A DNA stretch of 64,000 nucleotides, taken from Acaudatibacter sp963835495. Its GTDB lineage: Bacteria; Pseudomonadota; Alphaproteobacteria; Caulobacterales; Caulobacteraceae. Shown here piece by piece: positions 1-10,674 of this stretch. Below the pieces are notes generated by a model. That model was not told the DNA's origin, searched no databases, and was given only the letters and a program-made list of their open reading frames with translations. The position numbers and the translations under genes were made by a program. The stretch spans positions 1 through 64,000 of the forward strand of contig CAWIFQ010000004.1 of assembly GCA_963835495.1 (NCBI GenBank), in the 5' to 3' direction. The number at the start of each line of letters is the position of its first letter. Position 1 is the first letter of the stretch.

Positions 1-1359
1 CACCGCCTCGGGCAGCGTCGGATGGGCGTGGCAGGTGCGCGCGATGTCTTCCGCCGAAGCGCCGAATTCCATGGCGAGCACGGCTTCGGCGATCATGTTG
101 CCGGCGTCGGCGCAGACGATGATGCACGCCGAGCACGCGGTCGGTCTTGGCGTCGGCGAGGATCTTCACGAAGCCTTCGGTGGTCATGGTTGACCTTGGC
201 GCGGCCGTTGGCGGTGAACGGAAACTTGCCGACGTTGTAGGCGACGCCGGCGGCCTTCAGTTCTTCTTCGCTCTTGCCGACGGTGGCGATTTCCGGATAG
301 GTGTAGACCACGTTCGGGATGGCGTCGTAGTTCACGTGGCCGGCCTGCCCGGCCATGATCTCGGCCACCGCCACGCCTTCGTCCTCGGCCTTGTGCGCCA
401 GCATCGGCCCGGCGATGACGTCGCCGATGGCCTAGATGCCGGGCACGTTGGTCGCGTAATAATGATCGACCACGACGCGGCCGCGCTCGTCGAGCTTGAC
501 GCCGGCCTCCTTGAGCCCGAGCCCTTCGGTGTAGGGCACGCGGCCGATGGCGACGAGCACCACGTCGGCCTCGATCGTTTCCGCCGCGCCGCCGTCTTGG
601 CCGGCTCGACGCTCGCCTTCAGGCGCTTGCCCGAGGTGTCGACCGCGGTGACCTTGGACGACAGCTTGAACGCCATGCCCTGCTTCTCGAACAGGCGCTG
701 CGCCTGGCGGCGCACCTCGCCGTCCATGCCGGGCAGACGCCGTCGAGGAATTCCACCACCGTCACCTTCGCGCCGAGCCGCCGCCACACCGAGCCGAGCT
801 CGAGCCCGATGACGCCGGCGCCGACCACCAGCAGATGCTCCGGCACCTTGTCGAGCGACAGCGCGCCGGTCGACGACACGATGCGCTTCTCGTCGATCTC
901 GATGCCTTTGAGCCGCGCCACATCGGAGCCGGTGGCGATGACGATGGATTTGGTTTCCAGCGTCTGCGTCTTGCCGTCGGCGCCTTTGACCTCGACCTTG
1001 CCGGGCGCGGCGATGCGGCCGGCGCCGTGAAAGGCGTCGACCTTGTTCTTCTTGAGCAGGAACTCGACGCCCTTGACGTTGCCGTCGACGCCCTGGTCCT
1101 TGAACGCCATCATCGCCGCGAGATCGAGCTTGGGCGCGGACACGCCGATGCCCATCTTGCCGAAGCTGTGCCCGGCCTCCTCGAACAGTTCGGAGGCGTG
1201 CAGCAGCGCCTTCGACGGGATGCAGCCGACGTTGAGGCAGGTGCCGCCGAAGGTCGCGCGCTTCTCCACCACCGCGGTTTTCAGGCCGAGCTGCGCCGCG
1301 CGGATGGCGCAGACATAGCCGCCGGGGCCGGTGCCGATGACGATGAGATCGTAGGCCAT
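1..1359 (-). CDS. lpd: Dihydrolipoyl dehydrogenase (E3), 3' end cut by window edge
   Basis: FAD enzyme that reoxidises the dihydrolipoyl arm of the 2-oxoglutarate dehydrogenase complex, passing electrons to NAD+. The N-terminus shows the FAD-binding GxGPGGY motif, then the redox-active disulfide motif GGTCLNVGCIPSK, and a second Rossmann motif (VVGAGVIGLELG) for NAD. The start is the ATG at 1359-1357, just before the residues MAYDLIVIGTG. About 453 codons are visible; the family has about 466, so only the last dozen or so lie outside. The frame breaks near 737, 597 and in 130-190, and an in-frame TAG sits at 434-432 where tyrosine is expected in the G-I-Y-AIGD motif. Last gene of the mdh-suc operon. 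Identity is certain; the breaks look like sequence errors. Confidence 0.93.
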
Positions 1360-1381
1360 AAACACTCCGCCTACTCTCGTC

Positions 1382-1468
1382 GTCATGGCCGGGCTCGTCC
1401 CGGCCATCCACGACTTGTTCGCTCGAAGCAAGAAAGACGTGGATGCCCGGCACAAGCCCGGCCATGAC
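1382..1468. repeat. Palindromic intergenic repeat between sucB and lpd
   Basis: Two 31-base arms, 1382-1412 and 1438-1468, are inverted copies matching at 28 of 31 positions, separated by 25 bases. The core resembles CATGGCCGGGCTTGTCCCGG, a motif scattered between genes in many alphaproteobacteria. The transcript would form a long hairpin between sucB and lpd, which could protect the upstream message or adjust lpd level. Related elements occur at 17444-17526 and 45729-45865. Confidence 0.85.
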
Positions 1469-1477
1469 GGAGAAAAT

Positions 1478-2708
<1,231 letters not shown>

Positions 2709-2739
2709 GGTCAATACCTGTCCAATTCAATCTCTGATG

Positions 2740-2831
2740 TCATCACCCGCGAATGCGGGTGATCCAGTAATCACCGATTTTGCGAGATCGCAGCGGCGGT
2801 GATTACTGGGTCCCCGCCTTCGCGGGGACGA
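2740..2831. repeat. Palindromic intergenic repeat between sucA and sucB
   Basis: Inverted arms at 2740-2776 and 2797-2831 share CCAGTAATCACCG and flank nested smaller palindromes (CACCCGCGAATGCGGGTG and CCCCGCCTTCGCGGGG). This is a different repeat family from the one at 1382-1468. It fills nearly the whole 133-base gap between sucA and sucB. Confidence 0.8.
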
Positions 2832-2841
2832 CGGCCTCATG

Positions 2842-5802
2842 TTACCCCAACGCCTCTTCCAGCAACTGCTTGAGCTGCGCCAGGTGCTTCGACATCTGCC
2901 CGACCGCGGTCGAGGCCGAGGCCGGACGCCCGGCATAGCGCATGGTGCGATGCTTGGCGCCGATCTGGTTGAGGACCCATTGCAGGAACACGTCGACGAA
3001 GAACCAGGCGCCCATGTTGCGCGGCTCTTCCTGGCACCACACCATCTCCGCCTGCTTGAAGCGCGACAGCTCGGACACCAGCGCCTTGGTCGGGAACGGA
3101 TAAAGCTGCTCGACGCGCAACAGATAGATGTCGTCGATGCCGCGCTTCTCGCGCTCCTCGTAGAGGTCGTAATAGACCTTGCCCGTGCACATGATGACGC
3201 GGCGGATCTTGTCGTCGGGGACCAGCTTGATCTTTTCGTTCGGCAGCGCCTGCGCGTCGTCCCACAGCAGGCGGTGGAACGCGGTGCCGGCCGCCATCTC
3301 GTCGAGCCTCGAGACCGCGCGCTTGTGGCGCAGCAGGCTCTTCGGCGTCATCAGGATCAGCGGCTTGCGGATTTCGCGCTTCAATTGCCGGCGCAGGGCG
3401 TGGAAGTAGTTCGCCGGCGTGGTGAGGTTCGCCACCTGCATGTTGTCTTCCGCGCACATCTGCAGGAAGCGCTCGAGCCGGGCGGAGGAATGCTCCGGCC
3501 CCTGCCCTTCGTAGCCGTGCGGCAGCAGGCAGACCAGGCCGGACATGCGCAGCCATTTGCGTTCGCCGGAGGAGATGAACTGGTCGAACACCACCTGCGC
3601 GCCGTTGGCGAAGTCGCCGAACTGCGCCTCCCACAGCGTCAGCGCGTTCGGCTCGGCGGTGGAATAGCCGTATTCGAAGCCGAGCACGGCCTCTTCCGAC
3701 AGCCTCGAGTTGAGCACCTCGTAGCGCGCCTGGCCCTCGCCCAGATGGTTGAACGGCGTGTGGCGTTCCTCGGTCTGCTGATCGAACAGCACCGAATGGC
3801 GCTGCGAGAAGGTGCCGCGCTCGCAAGTCCTGGCCGGACAGGCGGACCGGATGGCCTTCCTTGAGCAGCGCGCAGAAGGCGAGCGCTTCGGCGGTGGCCC
3901 AATCGATGCCCTCGCCGATCTCGATCGCCTTGGCGCGATGATCGAGGAAGCGCTGGATGGTCTTGTGGACGTGGAAGCCTTGCGGGACGGTCGTGATCTT
4001 CTTGCCGATCTCGCGCAGCTCGGCGATGTCGACGCCGGTATTGCCGCGGCGCGGATCCTCGGCGTCGCGCGGCGGCCTTGAGCCCCGACCAGCGGCCGTC
4101 GAGCCAGTCGGCCTTGTTCGGCTTGTAGCCCGGCGCCGCCTCGAATTCGGCGTCGAGATGGGCGCGCCAGTCGGCCTTCATCTTCTCGACTTCGCCGGCG
4201 GTGACGACGCCTTCGGCGATCAGCTTCTTGCCGTAGATTTCCAGCGTGGTCGGATGCGAGCGGATCTTCTGGTACATCAGCGGCTGGGTGAACGAGGGCT
4301 CGTCGCCTTCGTTGTGGCCGAAGCGCCGGTAGCAGAACATGTCGATGACCACCGGCCGCTGGAATTTCTGCCGGTACTCGGTCGCGACCTTGGCGGCGAA
4401 CACCACCGCTTCCGGATCGTCGCCGTTGACGTGGAAGATCAGCGCCTCGATCATCTTGGCGACGTCGGACGGATAGGGCGAGGAGCGCGAATAGCGCGGA
4501 TAGGTGGTGAAGCCGATCTGGTTGTTGACGATGAAATGGATCGAGCCGCCGGTGCGGTAGCCCTTCAGATCCGACAGGCCGAAACATTCCGCCACCACGC
4601 CCTGGCCGGCGAAGGCGGCGTCGCCGTGCATGAGCAGCGGCAGCACCATGGTGCGCTCGTCGGGCGTGGCGCCGTGCTGGTCCTGCTTGGCGCGCACCTT
4701 GCCGAGCGTCACCGGATCGACGATCTCCAGATGCGACGGATTGGCGGTGAGCGACAGATGCACCTTGTTGCCGTCGAACTCGCGGTCCGACGAGGCGCCG
4801 AGGTGATATTTCACGTCGCCGGAGCCTTCGGTCTCGTCCGGCGTCGACGAGCCGCCCTTGAATTCGTGGAACAGCGCGCGGTGCGGCTTGCCCATCACCT
4901 GCGTGAGCACGTTGAGGCGGCCGCGATGCGGCATGCCGAGCACGATTTCCTTCACGCCGAGATTGCCGCCGCGCTTGATGATCTGCTCGAGCGCCGGGAT
5001 CAGCGACTCGCCGCCGTCGAGGCCGAAGCGCTTGGTGCCGGTGTATTTGACGTCGAGGAATTTCTCGAAGCCTTCGGCTTCCACCAGCTTGTTGAGGATG
5101 GCGCGCTTGCCTTCGCGGGTGAAGCTGATCTCCTTGTCGCGGCCTTCGATGCGCTCCTGGATCCAGCCCTTCTGCGCGGCGTTGGAGATGTGCATGAACT
5201 CGACGCCGAGCGTCTGGCAATAGGTGCGGCGCAGGATGGCGACGATCTCGCGCATGGACGCGAATTCGAGGCCGAGCACCTTGTCGAGGAAGATCCGGCG
5301 GTCCATGTCGGCTTCGGTGAAGCCGTAGGAGCGCGGATCGAGCTCTTCCTCGTTCTTCTCCGGCTCGAGCCCGAGCGGATCGAGCTTGGCGTGGAAATGG
5401 CCGCGCATGCGGTAGGCGCGGATCAGCATCAGCGCGTGGATGGAATCGCGCGTGGCCTGCTGCACGTCGGTCGAGGAAATCTCGACGCCCTTGGCCTGCG
5501 CCTTGGCGGTGATTTTCTCGCCGATGCGCTTTTCGGTTTCCGCCCATTGGCCGTCGAGCGCGGCCACCAGATCGCCGTCCGGACGCAGCGGCCAATTCGG
5601 CTTTTTCCAGGAGGCGCCGCGCGCGCTTTTGACGACGTCGGCGGCCGTCGTCCTTCAGGCTCTGGAAGAACTCCCGCCACTCGGCATCGACCGCGGCGGG
5701 GTCGCTCTCGTATTTGGCGTAGAGGTCTTCGATGTAGGCGGCGTTGCCGCCGTAGAGGAAGGAGGTGCGGGCGAAGGCGGCGTTGGCGTCCTGGCGGGAC
5801 AT
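2842..5802 (-). CDS. sucA: 2-oxoglutarate dehydrogenase E1
   Basis: Thiamine diphosphate enzyme that decarboxylates 2-oxoglutarate and hands the succinyl group to the E2 lipoyl arm. The start ATG at 5802 gives MSRQDANAAFARTSFLYGGN, the typical N-terminal peptide that docks on E2. Family motifs include GMPHRGRLNVL, FIVNNQIGFTT, and the TPP and metal-binding stretch MHGDAAFAGQG; the C-terminal third contains LPHGYEGQGPEHSSARLERFL. The span is 987 codons, as expected for the family. Frame breaks near 5645, 4068 and 3830. The operon order mdh-sucC-sucD-sucA-sucB-lpd is the standard rhizobial one. Confidence 0.95.
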   Translation of the reverse strand: MSRQDANAAFARTSFLYGGNAAYIEDLYAKYESDPAAVDAEWREFFQSLKDDGRRRRQKRARRLLEKAELAAASGRRSGGRARRPMGGNRKAHRRENHRQGAGQGRRDFLDRRAAGHARFHPRADADPRLPHARPFPRQARSARARAGEERGRARSALLRLHRSRHGPPDLPRQGARPRIRVHARDRRHPAPHLLPDARRRVHAHLQRRAEGLDPGAHRRPRQGDQLHPRRQARHPQQAGGSRRLREIPRRQIHRHQALRPRRRRVADPGARADHQARRQSRREGNRARHAASRPPQRAHAGDGQAAPRAVPRIQGRLVDAGRDRRLRRREISPRRLVGPRVRRQQGASVAHRQSVASGDRRSGDARQGARQAGPARRHARRAHHGAAAAHARRRRLRRPGRGGGMFRPVGSEGLPHRRLDPFHRQQPDRLHHLSALFALLALSVRRRQDDRGADLPRQRRRSGSGGVRRQGRDRVPAEIPAAGGHRHVLLPALRPQRRRRALVHPAADVPEDPLASDHAGNLRQEADRRRRRHRRRSREDEGRLARPSRRRIRGGAGLQAEQGRLARRPLVGAQGRRATPRIRAAAIPASTSPSCARSARRSRPSRKASTSTRPSSASSIIAPRRSRSARASIGPPPKRSPSARCSRKAIRSACPARTCERGTFSQRHSVLFDQQTEERHTPFNHLGEGQARYEVLNSRLSEEAVLGFEYGYSTAEPNALTLWEAQFGDFANGAQVVFDQFISSGERKWLRMSGLVCLLPHGYEGQGPEHSSARLERFLQMCAEDNMQVANLTTPANYFHALRRQLKREIRKPLILMTPKSLLRHKRAVSRLDEMAAGTAFHRLLWDDAQALPNEKIKLVPDDKIRRVIMCTGKVYYDLYEEREKRGIDDIYLLRVEQLYPFPTKALVSELSRFKQAEMVWCQEEPRNMGAWFFVDVFLQWVLNQIGAKHRTMRYAGRPASASTAVGQMSKHLAQLKQLLEEALG

Positions 5803-5937
5803 GGCTGTTCGATCCTTGCGGGCTTCAAACGGCGCGTCGCTAACGGCAACGGCCCGACGGACCGGCATCCAACGGCGGACTGCTGTTTTAACTCTATTTA
5901 TGACGCCTGTAAGTCTACAAAAGACCTAAGGACTGAA

Positions 5938-6821
5938 TCAGGATTTCAATACTTCTACCAGGGTTTTGCCGATCCGGGCCGGCGACGGCGATACCTTGAT
6001 GCCCGCCGATTCCATGGCCGCGATCTTGGACTCGGCGTCGCCCTTGCCGCCGGAAATGATCGCCCCGGCATGGCCCATGCGCCGGCCGGGCGGCGCGGTG
6101 CGCCCGGCGATGAAGCCGACCATCGGCTTCTTGCGGCCGCGCTTGGCCTCGTCCTTGAGGAACTGCGCGGCGTCCTCCTCGGCCGAGCCGCCGATCTCGC
6201 CGATCATGACGATCGACTGGGTCTTCGGATCGGCGAGGAACATCTCCAGCATGTCGATGAATTCGGTGCCCTTGACCGGGTCGCCGCCGATGCCGACCGC
6301 GGTGGTCTGGCCGAGGTCCTCGCGGGTGGTCTGGAACACCGCCTCGTAGGTGAGCGTGCCGGAGCGCGAGACGATGCCGACCGAGCCCGGCTTGAAGATG
6401 TTGCCCGGCATGATGCCGATCTTGCATTCGCCCGCCGTCATCACGCCCGGGCAGTTCGGGCCGATCAGCCGCGACTTCGAGCCGGCCAGCGCGCGCTTGA
6501 CCTTGACCATGTCCATCACCGGGATGCCTTCGGTGATGCAGACGATGAGCGGGATCTCGGCCTGGATCGCCTCGCAGATGGCGTCGGCCGCGCCCGGCGG
6601 CGGCACGTAGATCACGCTGGCGTCGCAGCCGGTCTTCTCGCGCGCCTCGGCCACGGTGTCGAACACCGGCAGATCGAGATGGGTCGAGCCGCCTTTGCCC
6701 GGCGAGGTGCCGCCGACCATCTTGGTGCCGTAGGCGATGCGCCCTGCGAATGGAAGGTGCCGTTCTTGCCGGTGAAGCCCTGGCAGATGACCTTGGTGTT
6801 CTTGTCGATGAGGATGGACAT
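5938..6821 (-). CDS. sucD: Succinyl-CoA synthetase alpha subunit
   Basis: Alpha subunit of the succinate-CoA ligase, which couples succinyl-CoA cleavage to nucleotide triphosphate formation. The N-terminal CoA-binding fold starts MSILIDKNTKVICQGFTGKN; the phosphorylated histidine lies in MGHAGAIISGGKG near the C-terminus. The ATG at 6821-6819 overlaps the sucC TAA by one base (TAATG), implying translational coupling of the two subunits. One frame break, near 6742, falls in the stretch that should read QAIAYGTKMVGG. The span is about 294 codons, the normal size. Confidence 0.95.
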
Positions 6822-7990
6822 TACGCGGCTTCCTTCACGGCCTTGACGATCTTCTGCGCGGCGTCGTCGAGGTCGTCGGCCGACGTCACGTTGAGCTTGG
6901 ACTCGGCGATGATCTTCTTGCCGAGCTCGACATTGGTGCCTTCCAGCCGCACCACCAGCGGCACCTTCAGGCCGACTTCCTTCACCGCCGCCACCACGCC
7001 TTCGGCGATCACGTCGCATTTCATGATGCCGCCGAAGATGTTGACCAGGATGCCCTTCACGCTCGGATCGGAGGTGATGATCTTGAACGCCGCCGCGACC
7101 TTCTCCTTGGTGGCGCCGCCGCCGACGTCGAGGAAGTTCGCCGGCGCCATGCCGTAGAGCTTGATGATGTCCATGGTCGCCATGGCGAGGCCGGCGCCGT
7201 TGACCATGCAGCCGATCGAGCCGTCGAGCGCGATGTAGTTGAGGTCGTATTTCGAGGCCTCGATTTCCTTCTCGTCTTCCTCGGTGAGATCGCGCAGCGC
7301 CACGATGTCGGGATGGCGGTAGAGCGCGTTGTCGTCGAAGCCGACCTTGGCATCGAGGCAGATCAGCTTGCCGTCCTTGGTCACCACCAGCGGATTGATC
7401 TCCAGCAGGCTCATGTCCTTGCCGGTGAAGGCGGCATAGAGCTTGGGCAGGATGACCTCGACCTGCTTGGCGAGATCGCCGGTGAGCTTGAGCGCCTGCG
7501 CCACGCGGCGGCCGTGATGCGGCATGATGCCGGTGGCCGGATCGACCGAGAAGGTGAGGATCTTCTCGGGCGTCTTGTGCGCCACTTCCTCGATGTCCAT
7601 GCCGCCTTCGGTGGACACCACGAAGGCGACGCGCGAGGTTTCCCGGTCGATCAGCGCCGACAGATAGAACTCGCGGTCGATGGCCGAGCCTTCCTCGATA
7701 TAGAGCCGGTTGACCTTCTTGCCGTGCGGGCCGGTCTGATGGGTGACCAGCGTCGAGCCGAGGATGCGCGCGGATTCCTTCTTCACGTCGTCGATGGATT
7801 TCACCACCTTGACGCCGCCGGCCTTGCCGCGCCCGCCGGCGTGGATCTGCGCCTTCACCACCCAGACCGGGCCGCCGAGTTCCTTGGCGCCCTTGAGCGC
7901 CTCGTCGACGGTGAATGCCGGCACGCCGCGCGGCACCGGCACGCCGAATTCGCGCAACACCGCTTTGGCCTGATATTCGTGGATGTTCAT
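6821..7990 (-). CDS. sucC: Succinyl-CoA synthetase beta subunit
   Basis: ATP-grasp subunit of succinate-CoA ligase, 389 residues and intact. It starts MNIHEYQAKAVLREFGVPVP and contains the ATP-grasp lysine region KAQIHAGGRGKAGGVK, the SLLEINPLVV segment that binds metal, and LDVGGGATKEKV in the C-terminal domain that contacts the alpha subunit. A GGGAG ribosome-binding sequence lies 8 bases before the ATG at 7990. The stop overlaps the sucD start. The mdh stop lies 30 bases upstream. Confidence 0.97.
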   Translation of the reverse strand: MNIHEYQAKAVLREFGVPVPRGVPAFTVDEALKGAKELGGPVWVVKAQIHAGGRGKAGGVKVVKSIDDVKKESARILGSTLVTHQTGPHGKKVNRLYIEEGSAIDREFYLSALIDRETSRVAFVVSTEGGMDIEEVAHKTPEKILTFSVDPATGIMPHHGRRVAQALKLTGDLAKQVEVILPKLYAAFTGKDMSLLEINPLVVTKDGKLICLDAKVGFDDNALYRHPDIVALRDLTEEDEKEIEASKYDLNYIALDGSIGCMVNGAGLAMATMDIIKLYGMAPANFLDVGGGATKEKVAAAFKIITSDPSVKGILVNIFGGIMKCDVIAEGVVAAVKEVGLKVPLVVRLEGTNVELGKKIIAESKLNVTSADDLDDAAQKIVKAVKEAA

Positions 7991-8019
7991 GAGATGCTCC
8001 CGGCCGCGGCCGGTCTGTC

Positions 8020-8986
8020 CTAGTTGGCGAGCGTGGGCGCGATCTTCTTGCAGGCCTCGACCAGGCCCTGCACCGAGGCGACCGACTTCTCGAACATGGC
8101 GCGTTCGGCGCTGTTGAGCTCGATCTCGACGATGCGCTCGACGCCCTTGGCGCCGATCACCACCGGCACGCCGACATAGAGGTCCTTGACGCCGTATTCG
8201 CCGTTGAGCCAGGCGGCGCAGGGCAGCACGCGCTTCTTGTCGAGCAGATAGCTCTCCGCCATCGCGATCGCGGAGGCCGCCGGCGCGTAGAAGGCCGAGC
8301 CGGTCTTGAGCAGGTTGACGATCTCGGCGCCGCCATTGGCGGTGCGCTTGACGATCTCGTCGACGCGCGCCTGCGTGGTCCAGCCCATCTTGACCAGATC
8401 GGGCACCGGAATGCCGGCGACCGTCGAATAGCGGATGAGCGGCACCATGGTGTCGCCATGGCCGCCGAGCACGAAGGCGGTGACGTCTTCCACCGAGACG
8501 TTGAATTCGTCGGCGAGGAAATAGCGGAAGCGCGCCGAGTTCGAGCACGCCGGCCATGCCGACCACCTTCTGCTGCGGCAGGCCGCAGGATTTCTGCAGC
8601 GCCCACACCATGGCGTCGAGCGGGTTGGTGATGCAGATCACGAACGCGTTGGGCGCGTATTTCTTGATGCCGGAGCCGACCTGCTCCATCACCTTGAGAT
8701 TGATGTCGAGCAGATCGTCGCGGCTCATGCCGGGCTTGCGCGGCACGCCGGCGGTGACGATGCAGACGTCGGCGCCTTCGATCGCCTCGTAGCTGTTGGT
8801 GCCGGTGAACTTGGCGTCGAAATCGTTGACCGGCGAGGATTCGGCGATGTCGAGCGCCTTGCCCTGCGGGATGCCTTCCACGACGTCGAACATCACGACG
8901 TCGCCGAGCTGTTTGAGGCCGATGAGGTGGGCGAGCGTGCCGCCGATCTGGCCGGCGCCGATCAACGCAATTTTGTTACGCGCCAT
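8020..8986 (-). CDS. mdh: Malate dehydrogenase (lactate dehydrogenase-like type)
   Basis: NAD-dependent oxidation of malate to oxaloacetate. The N-terminus MARNKIALIGAGQIGG is the dinucleotide-binding motif. Substrate-binding residues lie in GVPRKPGMSRDDLL and the catalytic histidine in GGHGDTMVP. The span fits a 321-residue protein. One extra base near 8537, in the stretch that should read GVLDSARFR, splits the frame. Because of this the 5' half is open into the sucC frame, but that is not a real fusion. First gene of the mdh-suc-lpd operon; a perfect 15-base palindrome lies 66 bases upstream of the start. Confidence 0.95.
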
Positions 8987-9051
8987 GGTGGGAAAACTCT
9001 CGAATGGCTGAAGCCGCGGGACGCGGCCAAGCGTGACTTATCGAGTTTGCT

Positions 9052-9066
9052 GTATTGCAGCAATAC
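9052..9066. promoter_or_regulatory. Perfect palindrome upstream of mdh, candidate operator
   Basis: GTATTGCAGCAATAC is a perfect 7+1+7 palindrome, 66 bases before the mdh start and 31 bases beyond the zapE stop, where the promoter of the mdh-suc-lpd operon should lie. Similar TGC/GCA-rich motifs occur upstream of the next divergent pair (10486-10502 and 10581-10594). No run of T follows, so it is not a terminator. The binding protein is unknown. Confidence 0.45.
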
Positions 9067-9096
9067 GGTCCTGTACCTAAACCGGCCGTGTATACA

Positions 9097-10324
9097 TTAT
9101 ACCAGCAGACGTACCGCTCCAAGTCCAGCGCAATTTGACGCGTCAGGTTTCCACGATCTTTCCGACCAATCCAGCCCCTGCGGCTGGCGCGGACCGTGCG
9201 GCAGGCCGAGATAGGATTGCGAGCGCATCTCGATCAGGCGCGAGGCGGTGCGCTTGAATTCGTTGCGCCTCGTAGCCTTCGGTAGCCGAGGTAAAGCTCG
9301 TCCGGCTGCGCCTGCGCCGAGGCGAGCAGCTTCACGCGCGTGGTCGTAGAGCGTATCGATCAGGATGATGAAGCGCTTGGCCTCGTTGCGGCGGGCGTGG
9401 TCCATGACCGGAATGCGGTCGAGGACGATGGTGTGGAATTCGTGCGCGATCTTGAGGTAGTCGGCGGCGGCCAGCGGCTGCGCGCAGAGATCGTCGAAGG
9501 AAAAGCGCGCGACCCCCATGGCCGCCTGCGGCACCCGCACGATATGGCCCTTCACCACCAGTTCATGCGGCGCGCCGGCGTGCTCGCCGGCAAGACGCCG
9601 CCAGGCCTCGTCGAGCGCGGCGTCGGCGGCGGCGTCGGCCGGCACATACCAGGTCGGCATGCCGGTGAGCTTTTCCAGCCGGAAATCGGTGCGCGCGTCC
9701 AGCCGCACGACCTCGCAATGCCGTTGCAGCAGCGCGATGAACGGCAGGAACAGCGCGCGGTTGAGCCCGTCCTTGTACAGCTCGCTCGGGCGCCAGGTTC
9801 GAGGTCGCCACCACCACGATGCCGAGTTCGAACAGCCGCGTGAACAGGCGGCCGAGGATCATGGCGTCGGCGATGTCGGTGACATGGAATTCGTCGAAGC
9901 ACAGCAGCCAGGTTTCCTCGGCGATGGCGGCGGCGGCGCGCTGGATCGGATCCTGGTCGGGCAGCGCGCCGTTCTTGATCTCCTGCCGATAGACGTGAAC
10001 GCGCTCATGCACGTCGGCCATGAATTCGTGGAAATGCACGCGGCGCTTGCGCTTCACCGCGCTGGTCGCGAAGAACAGGTCCATCAGCATGGTCTTGCCG
10101 CGGCCGACCTCGCCGTAGACGTAAAGCCCTTTCAGCGGCGGGCCGGCCTGCTCGCGCTTGCCGAACAGCCAGCCGAGCGAGGACGATTTGCGCGCCAGCC
10201 GGCGCTGATCGAGCCGGTGCGCGAGCGCCGTCAGTTGCGCCGCCAGCATCGCCTGGCCGGGATCGGCCTCGATTTTTCCGGCGGCGATGAGCGCCGCGTA
10301 GCGCGTGCTGAAGGTTTCGGGCAT
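9097..10324 (-). CDS. zapE: ZapE/AFG1-family cell-division ATPase
   Basis: AFG1-like AAA ATPase; ZapE of E. coli acts on FtsZ at the division ring and helps growth at low oxygen and high temperature. Walker A is GEVGRGKTML, Walker B LLCFDEFHVTD, and the family tail FKRTASRLIEMRS is present. The ATG at 10324 (MPETFSTRYAALIAAG) is preferred over one 117 bases upstream, because the extra residues are Pro/Arg-rich and unlike the family. Frame breaks near 9790 and at several points in 9260-9340. The gene ends 110 bases before mdh, on the same strand. In many alphaproteobacteria zapE also lies next to mdh. Confidence 0.88.
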
Positions 10325-10485
10325 GAGGCTTAGGACATTGCGGACAGGCGAGCGGAGTGTCGCCGGAAGACATTGCGGGCCGGGCGCGGCGGGCGCGCGA
10401 GACCTAGGGTTGATCCGCGCCGTCTGTAAATCGAGCATCAAGACGTGATGCAGCCGCTACGCGCAGTGCGGTGCAGCGGATTTAT

Positions 10486-10502
10486 TGCAGCAAGTGCTGC
10501 AC
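10486..10502. promoter_or_regulatory. TGC/GCA palindrome in zapE-acetyltransferase divergent gap
   Basis: GCAGCA-AG-TGCTGC (10488-10501) is a perfect inverted repeat inside TTGCAGCAAGTGCTGCAC. It lies in the 350-base gap between the divergent zapE (10324) and acetyltransferase (10675) starts. The gap is more AT-rich than the genes around it and holds no ORF with family signatures. It resembles the palindrome before mdh and the motif at 10581-10594. Confidence 0.35.
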
Positions 10503-10580
10503 AAAAATTATGTTAATACTTGTTAGCTATGCATTTTTTGCAGGAAGGGTCCCGCACCGTCGGAAATTCGGTCGTCTTTT

Positions 10581-10594
10581 TGCTGCATTGCACC
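10581..10594. promoter_or_regulatory. TGCTGCATTGCACC motif near acetyltransferase start
   Basis: The stretch TGCTGCATTGCACC contains the near-palindrome TGCATTGCA, about 80 bases before the acetyltransferase start. It is the third TGC/GCA motif between mdh and this gene. From memory it is like the TGC-type operators reported for PhaR regulators of carbon storage in rhizobia; that link is a guess. Confidence 0.3.
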
Positions 10595-10674
10595 ATATAG
10601 GTTGGGACAGGCGATTCGCTGGGCCGCAAAGGCCCCAGCGGAAGAGATACGACGATGCAGGGCGATGCGAGACC

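Noticed and set aside
6821..8986. A single 721-codon frame joining malate dehydrogenase to SucC
   Set aside because: The first half of mdh shifts frame at about 8537 and happens to run into the sucC frame. The true mdh C-terminal half, with the catalytic histidine, is intact in another frame, so this is not a fusion.
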